Source: UBA2108 sp963925495 (GTDB taxonomy: Bacteria > Bacteroidota > Bacteroidia > Flavobacteriales_G > Salibacteraceae). From it: a stretch of 34,951 bases of DNA. Positions 24,583 through 33,289 of this stretch are shown here, one piece after another. The first letter of the stretch is position 1. Each line of letters begins with the position of its first letter. Below the pieces are notes generated by a model. The model saw nothing but the letters and a program-made list of their open reading frames with translations. It was not told the origin of the DNA and did not search any database. The stretch is taken from positions 1 through 34,951 of the forward strand of contig CAWUST010000025.1 of NCBI GenBank assembly GCA_963925495.1. Reading direction: 5' to 3'. Position numbers and translations under genes: made by a program.

Positions 24583-24590
24583 CAAAATTA
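24583..24590 (-). promoter_or_regulatory. -7 box (TAATTTTG) before the polyprenyl synthase
   Basis: Exact TAnnTTTG, 16 bases before the ATG at 24566, in the 36-base gap after rlmN. Confidence 0.5.
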
Positions 24591-24602
24591 TCCTTAATTG
24601 CT

Positions 24603-25661
24603 CTAGGTATTGAATAATTCATTAGCAGTTTTATTTTTATTTGCTAATTGCCCGCATGCTGCGTCAATATCTTTCCCTCGACTTCGACGAACCACGGCAA
24701 CCACATCGTTTTTTTCTAAAAAAGCTGCAAAAGCATCTACTTTATCTGGGTCTGCTTGTTGAAATTCACCATCATCAATGGAGTTGTATTCTATAATATT
24801 GACTTTAGAAGGTACTTTTTTGCAAAACGCTAAAAGTTCTTTAGCATCTTCTAAAGTGTCATTAAAATCTCGAAAAATTATATATTCAAAGGTTACTGGT
24901 TGTTTTGTTTTTTCATAATAATATTGCAGTGATTCGGCCAAAACTTCCAAATTATTCTGGTCGTTAATTGGCATTATAGAACTTCGTTTTTTATCGTTAG
25001 CGGCGTGTAATGAAACAGCTAATTTTATTCGAGACTGGTCATCACCTAATTTTTTAATCATTTTGGAAATGCCAGCAGTGGAAAGGGTGATTCTTTTCGG
25101 ACTCATTCCTAACCCTTTTTCGGAGGTTACAAATGAAATCCCTTTCATCATTTCAGCATAGTTCAAAAGAGGTTCGCCCATTCCCATTATAACAATGTTG
25201 GTCAGTGGTTTTTGGTATTCTTTTTCGGCCAAATCTCTTATGGCAACTACTTGATCGTAAACTTCTGCAGCCGTTAAATTACGAAGTCTTTTCAAACGAC
25301 CAGTTGCGCAAAAAGCACAAGATAAACTACAACCAACTTGCGATGAAATACAAGCGGTCATTCTTTTTGCAGTTGGAATTAAAACTCCTTCTACTACTTT
25401 TTTATCGTGTGTTGTAAATGCTAATTTAAAAGTTCCGTCTCCACTTTTTTGAAATTCAGAAATTGCTATTGGTAAAATGTCAAAACGTTCTTTTAATCGC
25501 TCTCTCAATTCTTTTGAAAGACTTGTCATTTCATCAAACGATTGTGCTGATTTCCCCCAAATCCATTCTTGTATTTGGCTTGCTCTGAATGGTTTTTCGC
25601 CCATTTCCTGAATAACTAATAGTAGTTCGTCTATAGAATATTTCCGAATATCTTCTTTCAT
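24603..25661 (-). CDS. rlmN: Dual-specificity 23S rRNA / tRNA adenine-C2 methyltransferase
   Basis: Radical-SAM enzyme that methylates A2503 of 23S rRNA and A37 of several tRNAs. 352 aa. The iron-sulfur cluster cysteines are C111, C115 and C118 (VGCSLSCAFCATG), followed by the SAM-binding MGMGEPLLNY and the C-terminal catalytic Cys in DIDAACGQLA. The A2503-type RlmN features fit better than the resistance enzyme Cfr. Its start codon overlaps the ispD stop (TAATG), so the two are translationally coupled. Confidence 0.95.
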   Translation of the reverse strand: MKEDIRKYSIDELLLVIQEMGEKPFRASQIQEWIWGKSAQSFDEMTSLSKELRERLKERFDILPIAISEFQKSGDGTFKLAFTTHDKKVVEGVLIPTAKRMTACISSQVGCSLSCAFCATGRLKRLRNLTAAEVYDQVVAIRDLAEKEYQKPLTNIVIMGMGEPLLNYAEMMKGISFVTSEKGLGMSPKRITLSTAGISKMIKKLGDDQSRIKLAVSLHAANDKKRSSIMPINDQNNLEVLAESLQYYYEKTKQPVTFEYIIFRDFNDTLEDAKELLAFCKKVPSKVNIIEYNSIDDGEFQQADPDKVDAFAAFLEKNDVVAVVRRSRGKDIDAACGQLANKNKTANELFNT

Positions 25662-26338
25662 TATTGAGCTATTAATTTTTCGGCAAAAACCAAGTCTTCC
25701 GGTCTGGTTATTTTAATATTTTCTCGATTACCTGCAACTAAATTCATTTTTTGCCCAATGGATTCTACAACAGTTGCATCATCGGTAAAAGTGTGGTTAT
25801 AGTTTTGAGCATAAGCATTTTGTAGTATTTCAGTTTTAAAACATTGTGGGGTTTGGATGCTTACATATTCAGCGCGGTTTACCCAATGTGAGGTGTGTTC
25901 CGTAATCTTTCTTAAGGTTTCATCAATAGGCATAAAGGGTATTGCATTACCGGTTAAATAAGCGTGTTCAAAACAAGTAGAGATTGTAGTTTGTGAAACT
26001 AGCGGTCGAACGCCATCGTGAACTCCAACAACTTTCACGTTTTTGTTATTCTCTAAAATTTTCATTCCATTTTGAACCGACTCGTAACGAGTTTCGCCTC
26101 CTTCCACTACGTCAATAACATGATTTATTGGATATTCTATTACTAACTTTTCCCACAAATGAATATGGGATACTGGAAGCACAAGAATAATTTGTATAGA
26201 TGAATCGTAGCTAATAAATTGTTGGATGGTGTGCAATAATATGGGTACTCCATTGAGCTTTAAAAACTGCTTTGGAGTTTCCGAGTGCATTCGACTGCCA
26301 CTGCCGCCTGCTACTATTATTGTTGCTTTTTGAAACAT
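25661..26338 (-). CDS. ispD: 2-C-methyl-D-erythritol 4-phosphate cytidylyltransferase
   Basis: Third step of the MEP isoprenoid pathway: makes CDP-methylerythritol from MEP and CTP. 225 aa. Nucleotide-binding loop GGSGSRM at residues 11-17 followed by PKQFLKLNG, then VHDGVRPLVS near 107-116 and the FTDDATVVES motif. The gene overlaps rlmN by one base and is separated from queA by a strong hairpin terminator, so it should have its own promoter in the short gap, which I could not identify. Presence of the MEP route is taxonomically informative. Confidence 0.95.
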   Translation of the reverse strand: MFQKATIIVAGGSGSRMHSETPKQFLKLNGVPILLHTIQQFISYDSSIQIILVLPVSHIHLWEKLVIEYPINHVIDVVEGGETRYESVQNGMKILENNKNVKVVGVHDGVRPLVSQTTISTCFEHAYLTGNAIPFMPIDETLRKITEHTSHWVNRAEYVSIQTPQCFKTEILQNAYAQNYNHTFTDDATVVESIGQKMNLVAGNRENIKITRPEDLVFAEKLIAQ

Positions 26339-26346
26339 TATAAAAT

Positions 26347-26376
26347 AAAAAAAGGAGAAACAAAGTTCTCCTTTTT
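26347..26376 (-). terminator. Terminator hairpin between queA and ispD
   Basis: Stem AAAAAGGAGAA / TTCTCCTTTTT (26349-26359 and 26366-26376) with a six-base loop; on the minus strand a T7 tract follows. It lies 27 bases after the queA stop and just before the ispD start. Confidence 0.8.
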
Positions 26377-26402
26377 AATAGAATATTATGTAATAATTTG
26401 AA

Positions 26403-27458
26403 TTACTTAATTAACAAGGCATCACCATAGCTTAGAAATCTATATTTTTCTTTAATCGCAGTTTGATATGCTTCCATCATTAAATCATATCCACCAAAAG
26501 CACAAACCATCATAAGTAATGTACTCATAGGCTCGTGGAAGTTTGTAATTAAAGAATCAGCTATTTGGAAATTATGAGGAGGAAAAATAAATTTATTCGA
26601 CCAGCCATCATAAGGTTTTAAATGTCCCAAAGTACTTACGGAGCTTTCTATTGCTCTTAATGCAGTAGTACCAACAGCACAAATTTTCTTTTTGTCTGCT
26701 TTAGCTAGATTTACTCTATCTACACATTCTTGGTTAATCGTCATTTCTTCGGAATCCATTTTATGTTTGGTCAAATCCTCAACATCTACCGGACGAAAAG
26801 TTCCAAGACCAACATGAAGAGTAAGATTAGTAAAATCTACGCCTTTAATTTCAAGCCTTTTCATTAGTTCACGACTAAAATGAAGACCAGAAGTAGGAAC
26901 AGCCACAGCTCCCTCGTTTTTCGCGAAAATAGTTTGATAACGTTCGTCATCTTCTTCTTCTACAGGACGAGTAACGTACTTAGGCAAAGGCGTTTCACCC
27001 ATGCTATACAATTTGGCTTTAAACTCTTCGTAAGTTCCTTCAAATAAAAAGCGAAGGGTACGACCACGTGACGTTGTATTGTCGATTACCTCTGCTACTA
27101 ATGAATCATCATCACCAAAATACAATTTGTTTCCAATTCTGATTTTACGAGCAGGATCAACTAAAACATCCCAAAGTCTACTTTCTTTATTGAGTTCTCT
27201 CAAAAGAAAAACTTCAATTACGGCTCCAGTTTTTTCCTTGTTACCATACAAACGTGCAGGGAAAACTTTGGTGTCATTCAACACCATAATATCTTCATCA
27301 CTAAAGTAATCAAGGACATCCTTAAACATTTTATGTTCAATAACGCCAGTTTTACGATCAACAACCATCAATCTAGACTCATCTCGTCTATTACTCGGAT
27401 GTTGTGCAATTAAATCTAGTGGTAGATCGAATTTAAACTCAGACAGTTTCATTCCCAC
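26403..27458 (-). CDS. queA: S-adenosylmethionine:tRNA ribosyltransferase-isomerase
   Basis: Queuosine synthesis: transfers and isomerises the ribosyl part of SAM onto preQ1 in tRNA to give epoxyqueuosine. 351 aa, or 349 from the second ATG, which matches the family start MKLSEFKFDLP. Family motifs: IAQHPSNRRDESRLMV, VLNDTKVFPARLYG, GAVAVPTSGLHFS and LTLHVGLGTFRPV, and near the end ITNFHEPMSTLLMMVCAFGG. A -7 box lies at 27491-27498. A terminator follows directly. Cytosolic. Confidence 0.96.
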   Translation of the reverse strand: MGMKLSEFKFDLPLDLIAQHPSNRRDESRLMVVDRKTGVIEHKMFKDVLDYFSDEDIMVLNDTKVFPARLYGNKEKTGAVIEVFLLRELNKESRLWDVLVDPARKIRIGNKLYFGDDDSLVAEVIDNTTSRGRTLRFLFEGTYEEFKAKLYSMGETPLPKYVTRPVEEEDDERYQTIFAKNEGAVAVPTSGLHFSRELMKRLEIKGVDFTNLTLHVGLGTFRPVDVEDLTKHKMDSEEMTINQECVDRVNLAKADKKKICAVGTTALRAIESSVSTLGHLKPYDGWSNKFIFPPHNFQIADSLITNFHEPMSTLLMMVCAFGGYDLMMEAYQTAIKEKYRFLSYGDALLIK

Positions 27459-27490
27459 GGCAGTACATTTTTAGGTTCAAAAAAGATGTG

Positions 27491-27498
27491 CAAAATTA
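27491..27498 (-). promoter_or_regulatory. -7 box (TAATTTTG) before queA
   Basis: Exact TAnnTTTG, 32 bases before the ATG at 27458. The remaining gap up to 27687 holds no gene; only a weak CGATAA/TTATCG inverted repeat (27655-27670) is visible. Confidence 0.5.
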
Positions 27499-27687
27499 AC
27501 CATTAGATTGAAATGAATGACAGGTATTTTCAAGTCTTTTTTTGTGATTTAATTGGCGGAATTTGACAGATATGAAGGGTTTTGTTAGTGTTCTAAATTA
27601 AACGTTAAACTAAAACGCTCTTCTAATTAAAACATACTGGAGACTAAACCATAACGATAAAAACTTATCGATGTGGGCAACTTTATC

Positions 27688-28161
27688 CTAATTAAAGCTC
27701 TGCAATTGCTCATAATTCAACCTTGAATTGAGCCATTCGTTTCCATATTCCGTTTTGTATTTATCATAAAACTTAATTGCAGGTTCATTCCAATCTAGCA
27801 CTTGCCATTCCATACGATAAGCTTTTTCCTTCTTTGCAATTTCTAAAATAGCCTCAAAAAGCAAAGTCCCAATTCCATTTTGCCTCAAGTTTTGCTTTAC
27901 AATTAAATCTTCCAAATGAATTACTTTTCCTTTCCAGGTGCTGAATTTATAAAAGTATAAGGCAATACCTTGAATACTATTATCACTCTCAGCAACAATA
28001 AAATGAAATTGTTTGTTTGGCCCAAATCCATCTTCCATAAGTTGTTTTTCGGTCATTATAACTTCATTTTCGGCTTTTTCGAAAATTGCTAGTTCCTTAA
28101 TTAATTCCAATAACTCTGAAATGTCATCGGGTTTTCCTTGACGTATTTGTGTTTTGTTCAT
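27688..28161 (-). CDS. GNAT acetyltransferase, diamine/thialysine acetyltransferase-like
   Basis: 157 aa GNAT enzyme using acetyl-CoA. The acetyl-CoA loop is RQNGIG (in LRQNGIGTLLFEAIL). The segments FYKFSTWKGKVIHLEDLIV and MEWQVLDWNEPAIKFYDKY closely follow the spermidine/thialysine N-acetyltransferase branch (SSAT-like), where the WNEPAI-FY motif is characteristic. Substrate is probably a small amine but unproven. The start ATG overlaps the TGA of the decayed DUF1801 gene as ATGA, so it was translationally coupled to that gene; decay upstream may therefore affect its expression. Confidence 0.87.
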   Translation of the reverse strand: MNKTQIRQGKPDDISELLELIKELAIFEKAENEVIMTEKQLMEDGFGPNKQFHFIVAESDNSIQGIALYFYKFSTWKGKVIHLEDLIVKQNLRQNGIGTLLFEAILEIAKKEKAYRMEWQVLDWNEPAIKFYDKYKTEYGNEWLNSRLNYEQLQSFN

Positions 28162-28515
28162 TTTATTTTCTGTTTTCTAACCGAAATTGCGATTTCAATT
28201 AATGAATTTAATTCTTTTAAATAAATGTCTCCATTGATGCCTACTCTATAAATTTGGTTTGTTTTCTCTCTTCACAGCCTAATTTCGGATAGTCATTTTT
28301 TTTTCATTTACAAACAAAACACAAGGCCATGAGCTCTTCTTTTCGGCCCAAAGAAAAAACAACATTTTACCGTTGTAGCAAAAACAGAGCACGCCATACT
28401 TGAGTGTTTCACTTATATCGGAATCGTGATTCAATAAAATGTCTCTCAAAATTAAAAGGCAACTTTTATTTGGTTCTTTTTTATTGAGGTAAAGGGAATC
28501 GAGACTTTTTTCCAT
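28158..28515 (-). pseudogene. Broken DUF1801 family protein
   Basis: The first 70-odd codons are a good DUF1801 start (KEPNKSCLLILRDILL, ETLKYGVLCFCYNGKMLFFL) but the frame then fails in an A9 run (plus-strand T's 28296-28304) and stops soon after. Adding one base continues as DYPKLGCEERKQTKF, the expected family sequence. A further missing base near 28250-28252 leads to NGDIYLKELNSLIEIAIS and a TGA that overlaps the next gene as ATGA. With both corrections the gene is exactly 120 codons including the stop, the usual size. DUF1801 function is unknown. The remaining 78-codon frame probably gives no folded protein. Confidence 0.8.
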
Positions 28516-28601
28516 GTTACAAATTAATTGAAATAATGTAAGCTATGCCTTCAAATATTTCCCAGTCATTTTACCGATATTTGCAGCCCAAATAAAAAAG
28601 C

Positions 28602-29582
28602 ATGATTGCAGTAACAACCTTAGATGAATTTATAATTGATAAACAAGATGATTTTCCTTTTGCAGGTGGAGACTTATCCAGATTGTTGAGAGATATTGGT
28701 TTTGCCTCTAAAATTGTAAACCGAGAGGTTAACAAAGCAGGTTTGGTTGATATTGCTGGAGCTGCAGGGTCAGAAAACATTCAAGGCGAACAGCAACAAA
28801 AATTGGATGTGTTTGCTGATGAGGTTTTTATTCGTGCTTTAAAGAATGGGGGTGAGGTTTGCGGAATAGCCTCGGAAGAAAACGACGATTTCATTGCTTT
28901 TGAAAATGAGAATTCTCGCAATGGAAAATACGTTGTTGCTATGGATCCTCTTGACGGATCTTCAAATATTGATGTGAATGTATCCATAGGAACCATTTTC
29001 TCGATTTTTAGAAGAAAATCGGAAATCGGAAGCCTTGCAACCATGAATGACTTTCTACAACTTGGAACCGAGCAAGTTGCTGGAGGATATGTGCTTTATG
29101 GATCATCATCTATGTTGGTTTATACTACTGGAGCGGGAGTAAACGGATTTACACTGGATCCTTCAATTGGTGAATTTTGTTTGTCTCATGCCGACATGAA
29201 AACGGCTGAAAACGGGAAAATTTATTCCATGAATGAAGGTAATTACTACCAGTCTCACGCCGGCATTCAGAAGTATTTAGACAAGTGTAAAAAGGAACAA
29301 AAAACAGGACGATACATCGGATCTTTAGTAGCTGACTTTCACCGCAATTTGATTAAAGGCGGAGTTTACCTTTACCCAGATACGACGTCTGCTCCTAATG
29401 GAAAATTACGTTTGTTATACGAATGCAACCCACTGGCTTTTATAGTGGAACAGGCTGGAGGAAAGGCTTCTGATGGAAATCAAAGAATTATGGAAATAAA
29501 TCCTACCGAGTTGCACCAACGTTGTCCCTATTATGCAGGGTCTAAAAACATGGTGGAAGAGATTGAAGCATTGTTGAAATAA
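28602..29582 (+). CDS. fbp: Class I fructose-1,6-bisphosphatase
   Basis: Gluconeogenic enzyme that releases phosphate from fructose-1,6-bisphosphate. 326 aa. Metal and substrate sites: ASEENDDF, the signature MDPLDGSSNIDVNVSIGT from residue 114, and near the C-terminus LRLLYECNPLAFIVEQAGGK. Its presence with pyk means both directions of central carbon flow are represented. GATATTTG at 28576-28583 is one mismatch from the -7 box and fits the ATG at 28602. It is divergent from the DUF1801-GNAT pair. mfd follows after 49 bases. Confidence 0.96.
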   Translation: MIAVTTLDEFIIDKQDDFPFAGGDLSRLLRDIGFASKIVNREVNKAGLVDIAGAAGSENIQGEQQQKLDVFADEVFIRALKNGGEVCGIASEENDDFIAFENENSRNGKYVVAMDPLDGSSNIDVNVSIGTIFSIFRRKSEIGSLATMNDFLQLGTEQVAGGYVLYGSSSMLVYTTGAGVNGFTLDPSIGEFCLSHADMKTAENGKIYSMNEGNYYQSHAGIQKYLDKCKKEQKTGRYIGSLVADFHRNLIKGGVYLYPDTTSAPNGKLRLLYECNPLAFIVEQAGGKASDGNQRIMEINPTELHQRCPYYAGSKNMVEEIEALLK

Positions 29583-29631
29583 TATTTTTTTTAATTTCTT
29601 AATAAACAACCTAACATCGCTAATCTACATT

Positions 29632-32600
29632 ATGAGTATCACTAAAAGCGATTTTAACAATGGATTTCTTTCTTGGCCGCAATTAACGGAGCTTGAAACT
29701 CATGTCAAAGAGTTTCCTAATTCTAACATTCATTTATCAGGGTTAAGAGGCAGCGCAACTCAATTTTTCATAGCCGCTGCAGTTAAAAAAATGCACGGTT
29801 TGCATTTGGTAGTTTTAAATGACAAAGAGAATGCTGCTTATGCTTTTAATGATATTCAAGATATTTTGGGAGAAGATAAAGTCTTTTTCTTCCCTTCACC
29901 TTTAAAATATCCTTACCAATTAGAATCAACTGATAACACCAATATATTGATGCGTGCCGAAACCTTGGACATGATTGTTAAAAATCCATCGTGGATGGTA
30001 ATCGTGACTTATGGGGAAGCTTTGAGTGAAAAAGTAGTTACCAAAAAACAACTTAAAAAGAGTTTGTTAGAACTTAAAGTTGGCGAGGATTATGGATTGG
30101 ATTTTATCAATGAACTGCTACAAGAATATCATTTCGAGAGGGTAAGTTTTGTAACCGGCCCCGGGCAATATGCCATTAGAGGTGGAATAGTAGATGTCTT
30201 TTCTTTTGCGAATGATGACCCTTATCGTGTTGAGTTTTTTGGCGATGAAATTGAGTCCATAAGAACCTTTGACCCAGCTTCTCAACTATCCAAAAAGAAT
30301 TATAAGAAAATTCACATATTACCCAATGTTCAGGATCAACAGTTGATGGAATCTCGTGAGAGTATTCTAGACTTTATTCCAAAACATTCAACTATTTGGT
30401 TGAAAGATAGGGTTTTGAGTCGTGACCATATGCAGAAATCATTCGAAGTAGCACAAGAAGCATTTTCAAAACTTTCTGAAGACTCTATCCAAAAAAGTCC
30501 TGATATTCTTTACTTGAAAAAAAACGATTTCGATTTGGGTTTAGAAAACCATCGTTTTATAGAGTATGGAGGTAATACCGTTGGAAATGCAAGTTTAGAA
30601 CTTCATTTTAACCAAAAACTTCAACCCACGTTTAACAAGAACTTCGAGATGTTGGGCCTTGATTTACATGGTCATAAAGATGCTGGAAATCAATGTTTTA
30701 TTTTGTCGGCGCAAGCTCGCCAAATGGAAAGACTCCAAGCCATTTTTGAGGATATTGATTCTAGCGTTGATTTCGCTCCTGTTTTGCAATCGGCGCATGA
30801 AGGTTTTGTTGATTCTGATTTGAAAATTGCCTGTTATACCGATCACCAAATTTTTGAACGTTATCATAGGTTTCGTTTAAAGGATGGTTTTAGCAAAGCC
30901 AAACAAGCCCTTACTATAAAAGAACTCACAAGCCTTCAAAAAGGAGATTATGTAACTCACATAGATTATGGTGTAGGAAGATTTGATGGACTTCAAATCA
31001 TTGAAAATAATGGAAAAGAACAAGAAGCAATTCGCCTTATTTATAAAGACAGTGATATTCTTTATGTCAGCATTCATTCTTTACACCGGATAGCTCGCTT
31101 TTCTGGAAAAGATGGAACACCGCCTAAAATAAATAAGCTCGGAACCCAAACTTGGAAGGTTTTAAAACAAAAAACCAAGTCGAAGGTCAAGGAAATAGCT
31201 TACGATTTAATAAAACTTTACGCCAAAAGAAAAGCCGCTCCGGGATTTGCATTTGCTCCTGATAATTACCTTCAATTTGAATTGGAGAGTTCATTTATAT
31301 ATGAAGACACGCCAGATCAATCCAAAGCTACTGCTGACTTTAAAGAAGACATGGAAAAAGCACATCCTATGGACAGGCTTATCTGCGGGGATGTAGGTTT
31401 TGGAAAAACTGAAATTGCTATTCGAGCTGCATTTAAAGCCGTTTGTGATAGTAAGCAAGTTGCAGTTCTGGCACCAACAACGGTCTTAACCTATCAGCAT
31501 TACAAAACCTTTAAAGATCGACTCAAAGACTTGCCATGCACGGTGGATTATATAAATCGTTTTAAAAGCACAAAGGACCAAAAACATACGCTTAAAAACC
31601 TGGCCGAGGGTAAAGTCGATATATTAATTGGCACCCACAGAATTGTTGGTAAGGATGTTAAATTCAAAGATTTGGGTTTAATGATTATTGATGAGGAGCA
31701 AAAATTTGGTGTTGGTGTAAAAGACAAATTGAAGACAATTAAAGAGAACGTGGATACGCTGACTTTAACGGCAACTCCAATACCTAGAACACTTCAATTT
31801 TCGTTGATGAAAGCAAGGGATTTAAGTGTCATTAATACACCACCGCCGAATCGTCAACCAGTTGAAACTATATTAAAGCCCTTCAATGAAGAAGTAATTC
31901 GAGATGCTATTTATTACGAAATTAGTCGTGGCGGGCAGGCTTTTTTCGTAAATAATAGAGTTGAGAATATTAGAGAGGTTACGGGTATTATTCAACGACT
32001 TTGCCCAGAAGCTCGAATCGGAATAGCCCATGGCCAGCTCGAAGGGCATAAGCTCGAAAAAGTAATGATGGGCTTTATGGAACATGAATTTGATGTGTTG
32101 GTTGCTACTACAATTATTGAATCTGGTTTAGATATTTCAAACGCCAATACCATCTTGATTAACAATGCACACAATTTTGGATTGAGTGATTTGCACCAGA
32201 TGAGGGGACGAGTAGGACGAAGTAATAGAAAAGCATTTTGTTACTTGTTGGCTCCACCAACAAGTAGTTTAACACCAGAAGCACGAAAAAGAATTGAAGC
32301 TATAGAACAATTTTCTGATTTGGGTAGTGGGTTTAACATTGCCATGCGAGATTTAGATATCCGCGGAGCAGGTAACATGCTTGGTGGAGAACAGTCTGGT
32401 TTTATGGCCGATATTGGGTTCGAGACTTATCAAAAGATATTGGACGAAGCGATTACAGAATTAAAGGAAACTGAATTCAAAGATTTATTCAAGGAGGAAG
32501 AAGCCAATGTTACCCATTTCGTAAAGGATTGTCAGTTGGACACGGATTTGGAAATATTGATTCCTAGTGACTATGTAAATAGTGTGAATGAGCGGTTGAC

Positions 32601-32973
32601 ATTATACCAAGCCTTGGCCGATGTAAAAACAGAGAATCAGCTGGTTCAATACGAAAAAGGACTTAAAGATAGATTTGGAGAAGTACCTCAAGAAACCATT
32701 CACCTTATTAATGGAGTACGGTTACAATGGGTAGCTGAAAAGCTTGGGTTTGAAAAAATAGTGTTGAAAAACGAAAAGATGCTTTGCTATTTTGTATCAA
32801 GCAAAAATTCCCGATTTTATCAGACTTCTCAGTTTCAATATATTTTGCAATTTGTTCAAATGAATTCCGCCAAAACCCAAATGAAAGAACGTAAAGAAAG
32901 ACTCTATCTCGTTTTTGAAGGCGTTAAAAGTTTGGAAGGGGCTCTAAGGACTTTAGACCCGATGAAGGTTTAG
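29632..32973 (+). CDS. mfd: Transcription-repair coupling factor
   Basis: ATP-driven DNA translocase that removes stalled RNA polymerase and recruits nucleotide-excision repair. 1113 aa, typical. Order: UvrB-like N-terminal region (about 1-350, with GPGQYAIRGGIVDVFSF), the RNA-polymerase-binding CarD-like domain (about 430-490, LQKGDYVTHIDYGVGRFDG), then RecG-like helicase lobes with Walker A GDVGFGKT at 586-593, DEEQ at 687-690 (IIDEEQKFGVG), TATPIPRTLQFS and the DLHQMRGRVGRS motif VI. The C-terminal TRCF domain follows from about residue 950. No lesions along 3.3 kb, a useful contrast with the decayed genes. Probably separate from fbp, though read-through is possible. Confidence 0.97.
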   Translation: MSITKSDFNNGFLSWPQLTELETHVKEFPNSNIHLSGLRGSATQFFIAAAVKKMHGLHLVVLNDKENAAYAFNDIQDILGEDKVFFFPSPLKYPYQLESTDNTNILMRAETLDMIVKNPSWMVIVTYGEALSEKVVTKKQLKKSLLELKVGEDYGLDFINELLQEYHFERVSFVTGPGQYAIRGGIVDVFSFANDDPYRVEFFGDEIESIRTFDPASQLSKKNYKKIHILPNVQDQQLMESRESILDFIPKHSTIWLKDRVLSRDHMQKSFEVAQEAFSKLSEDSIQKSPDILYLKKNDFDLGLENHRFIEYGGNTVGNASLELHFNQKLQPTFNKNFEMLGLDLHGHKDAGNQCFILSAQARQMERLQAIFEDIDSSVDFAPVLQSAHEGFVDSDLKIACYTDHQIFERYHRFRLKDGFSKAKQALTIKELTSLQKGDYVTHIDYGVGRFDGLQIIENNGKEQEAIRLIYKDSDILYVSIHSLHRIARFSGKDGTPPKINKLGTQTWKVLKQKTKSKVKEIAYDLIKLYAKRKAAPGFAFAPDNYLQFELESSFIYEDTPDQSKATADFKEDMEKAHPMDRLICGDVGFGKTEIAIRAAFKAVCDSKQVAVLAPTTVLTYQHYKTFKDRLKDLPCTVDYINRFKSTKDQKHTLKNLAEGKVDILIGTHRIVGKDVKFKDLGLMIIDEEQKFGVGVKDKLKTIKENVDTLTLTATPIPRTLQFSLMKARDLSVINTPPPNRQPVETILKPFNEEVIRDAIYYEISRGGQAFFVNNRVENIREVTGIIQRLCPEARIGIAHGQLEGHKLEKVMMGFMEHEFDVLVATTIIESGLDISNANTILINNAHNFGLSDLHQMRGRVGRSNRKAFCYLLAPPTSSLTPEARKRIEAIEQFSDLGSGFNIAMRDLDIRGAGNMLGGEQSGFMADIGFETYQKILDEAITELKETEFKDLFKEEEANVTHFVKDCQLDTDLEILIPSDYVNSVNERLTLYQALADVKTENQLVQYEKGLKDRFGEVPQETIHLINGVRLQWVAEKLGFEKIVLKNEKMLCYFVSSKNSRFYQTSQFQYILQFVQMNSAKTQMKERKERLYLVFEGVKSLEGALRTLDPMKV

Positions 32974-32984
32974 GTTATCCAAAA

Positions 32985-33013
32985 CAAAAAAGGCCAGTCG
33001 ATTTGACCGGCTT
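32985..33013 (-). terminator. Terminator-like hairpin after mfd and the S74 gene
   Basis: GCCAGTC / GACCGGC stem (32993-32999 and 33005-33011, one A-C mismatch) with a five-base loop. The A-rich left side makes a T tract on the minus strand, so it best ends leftward transcripts; a weaker T-rich stretch on the right may serve mfd. Confidence 0.55.
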
Positions 33014-33189
33014 GTATAGCTTTTTCTTCATTTTGTTGCATAAGGGGTGCATACCCGGATATATCAGTAAACATGATTGCAGCTAATTGCCGAGATTAAG
33101 TCATAATGACAAAATAATAGAATAACTCACAACCTGGGACTTCGACAGGTGATTACAATAAAAACATCTAATTAATGTGACCTAACGGT

Positions 33190-33223
33190 AAATGTAAAGT
33201 GCATTTTAATGCCCTTTACATTT
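33190..33223. repeat. Strong hairpin of unknown role
   Basis: Perfect 10-bp arms AAATGTAAAG / CTTTACATTT (33190-33199 and 33214-33223), then one mismatch and a further GCA/TGC pairing around a six-base loop. No T tract on either side. Lies 67 bases past the S74 gene stop. Confidence 0.5.
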
Positions 33224-33289
33224 TGCCATAAACTAGATCATAATCATATATTTAAACACAATTAGTGTTAGGCGAGAAGGGTGATTCTT

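Larger units (their letters stand above)
32974..33289. other. Intergenic region between mfd and the S74 gene
   Basis: A 316-base gap with no gene that I can support. It holds a terminator hairpin (32985-33013) and an unexplained strong hairpin (33190-33223); the middle shows nothing recognisable. Confidence 0.65.
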
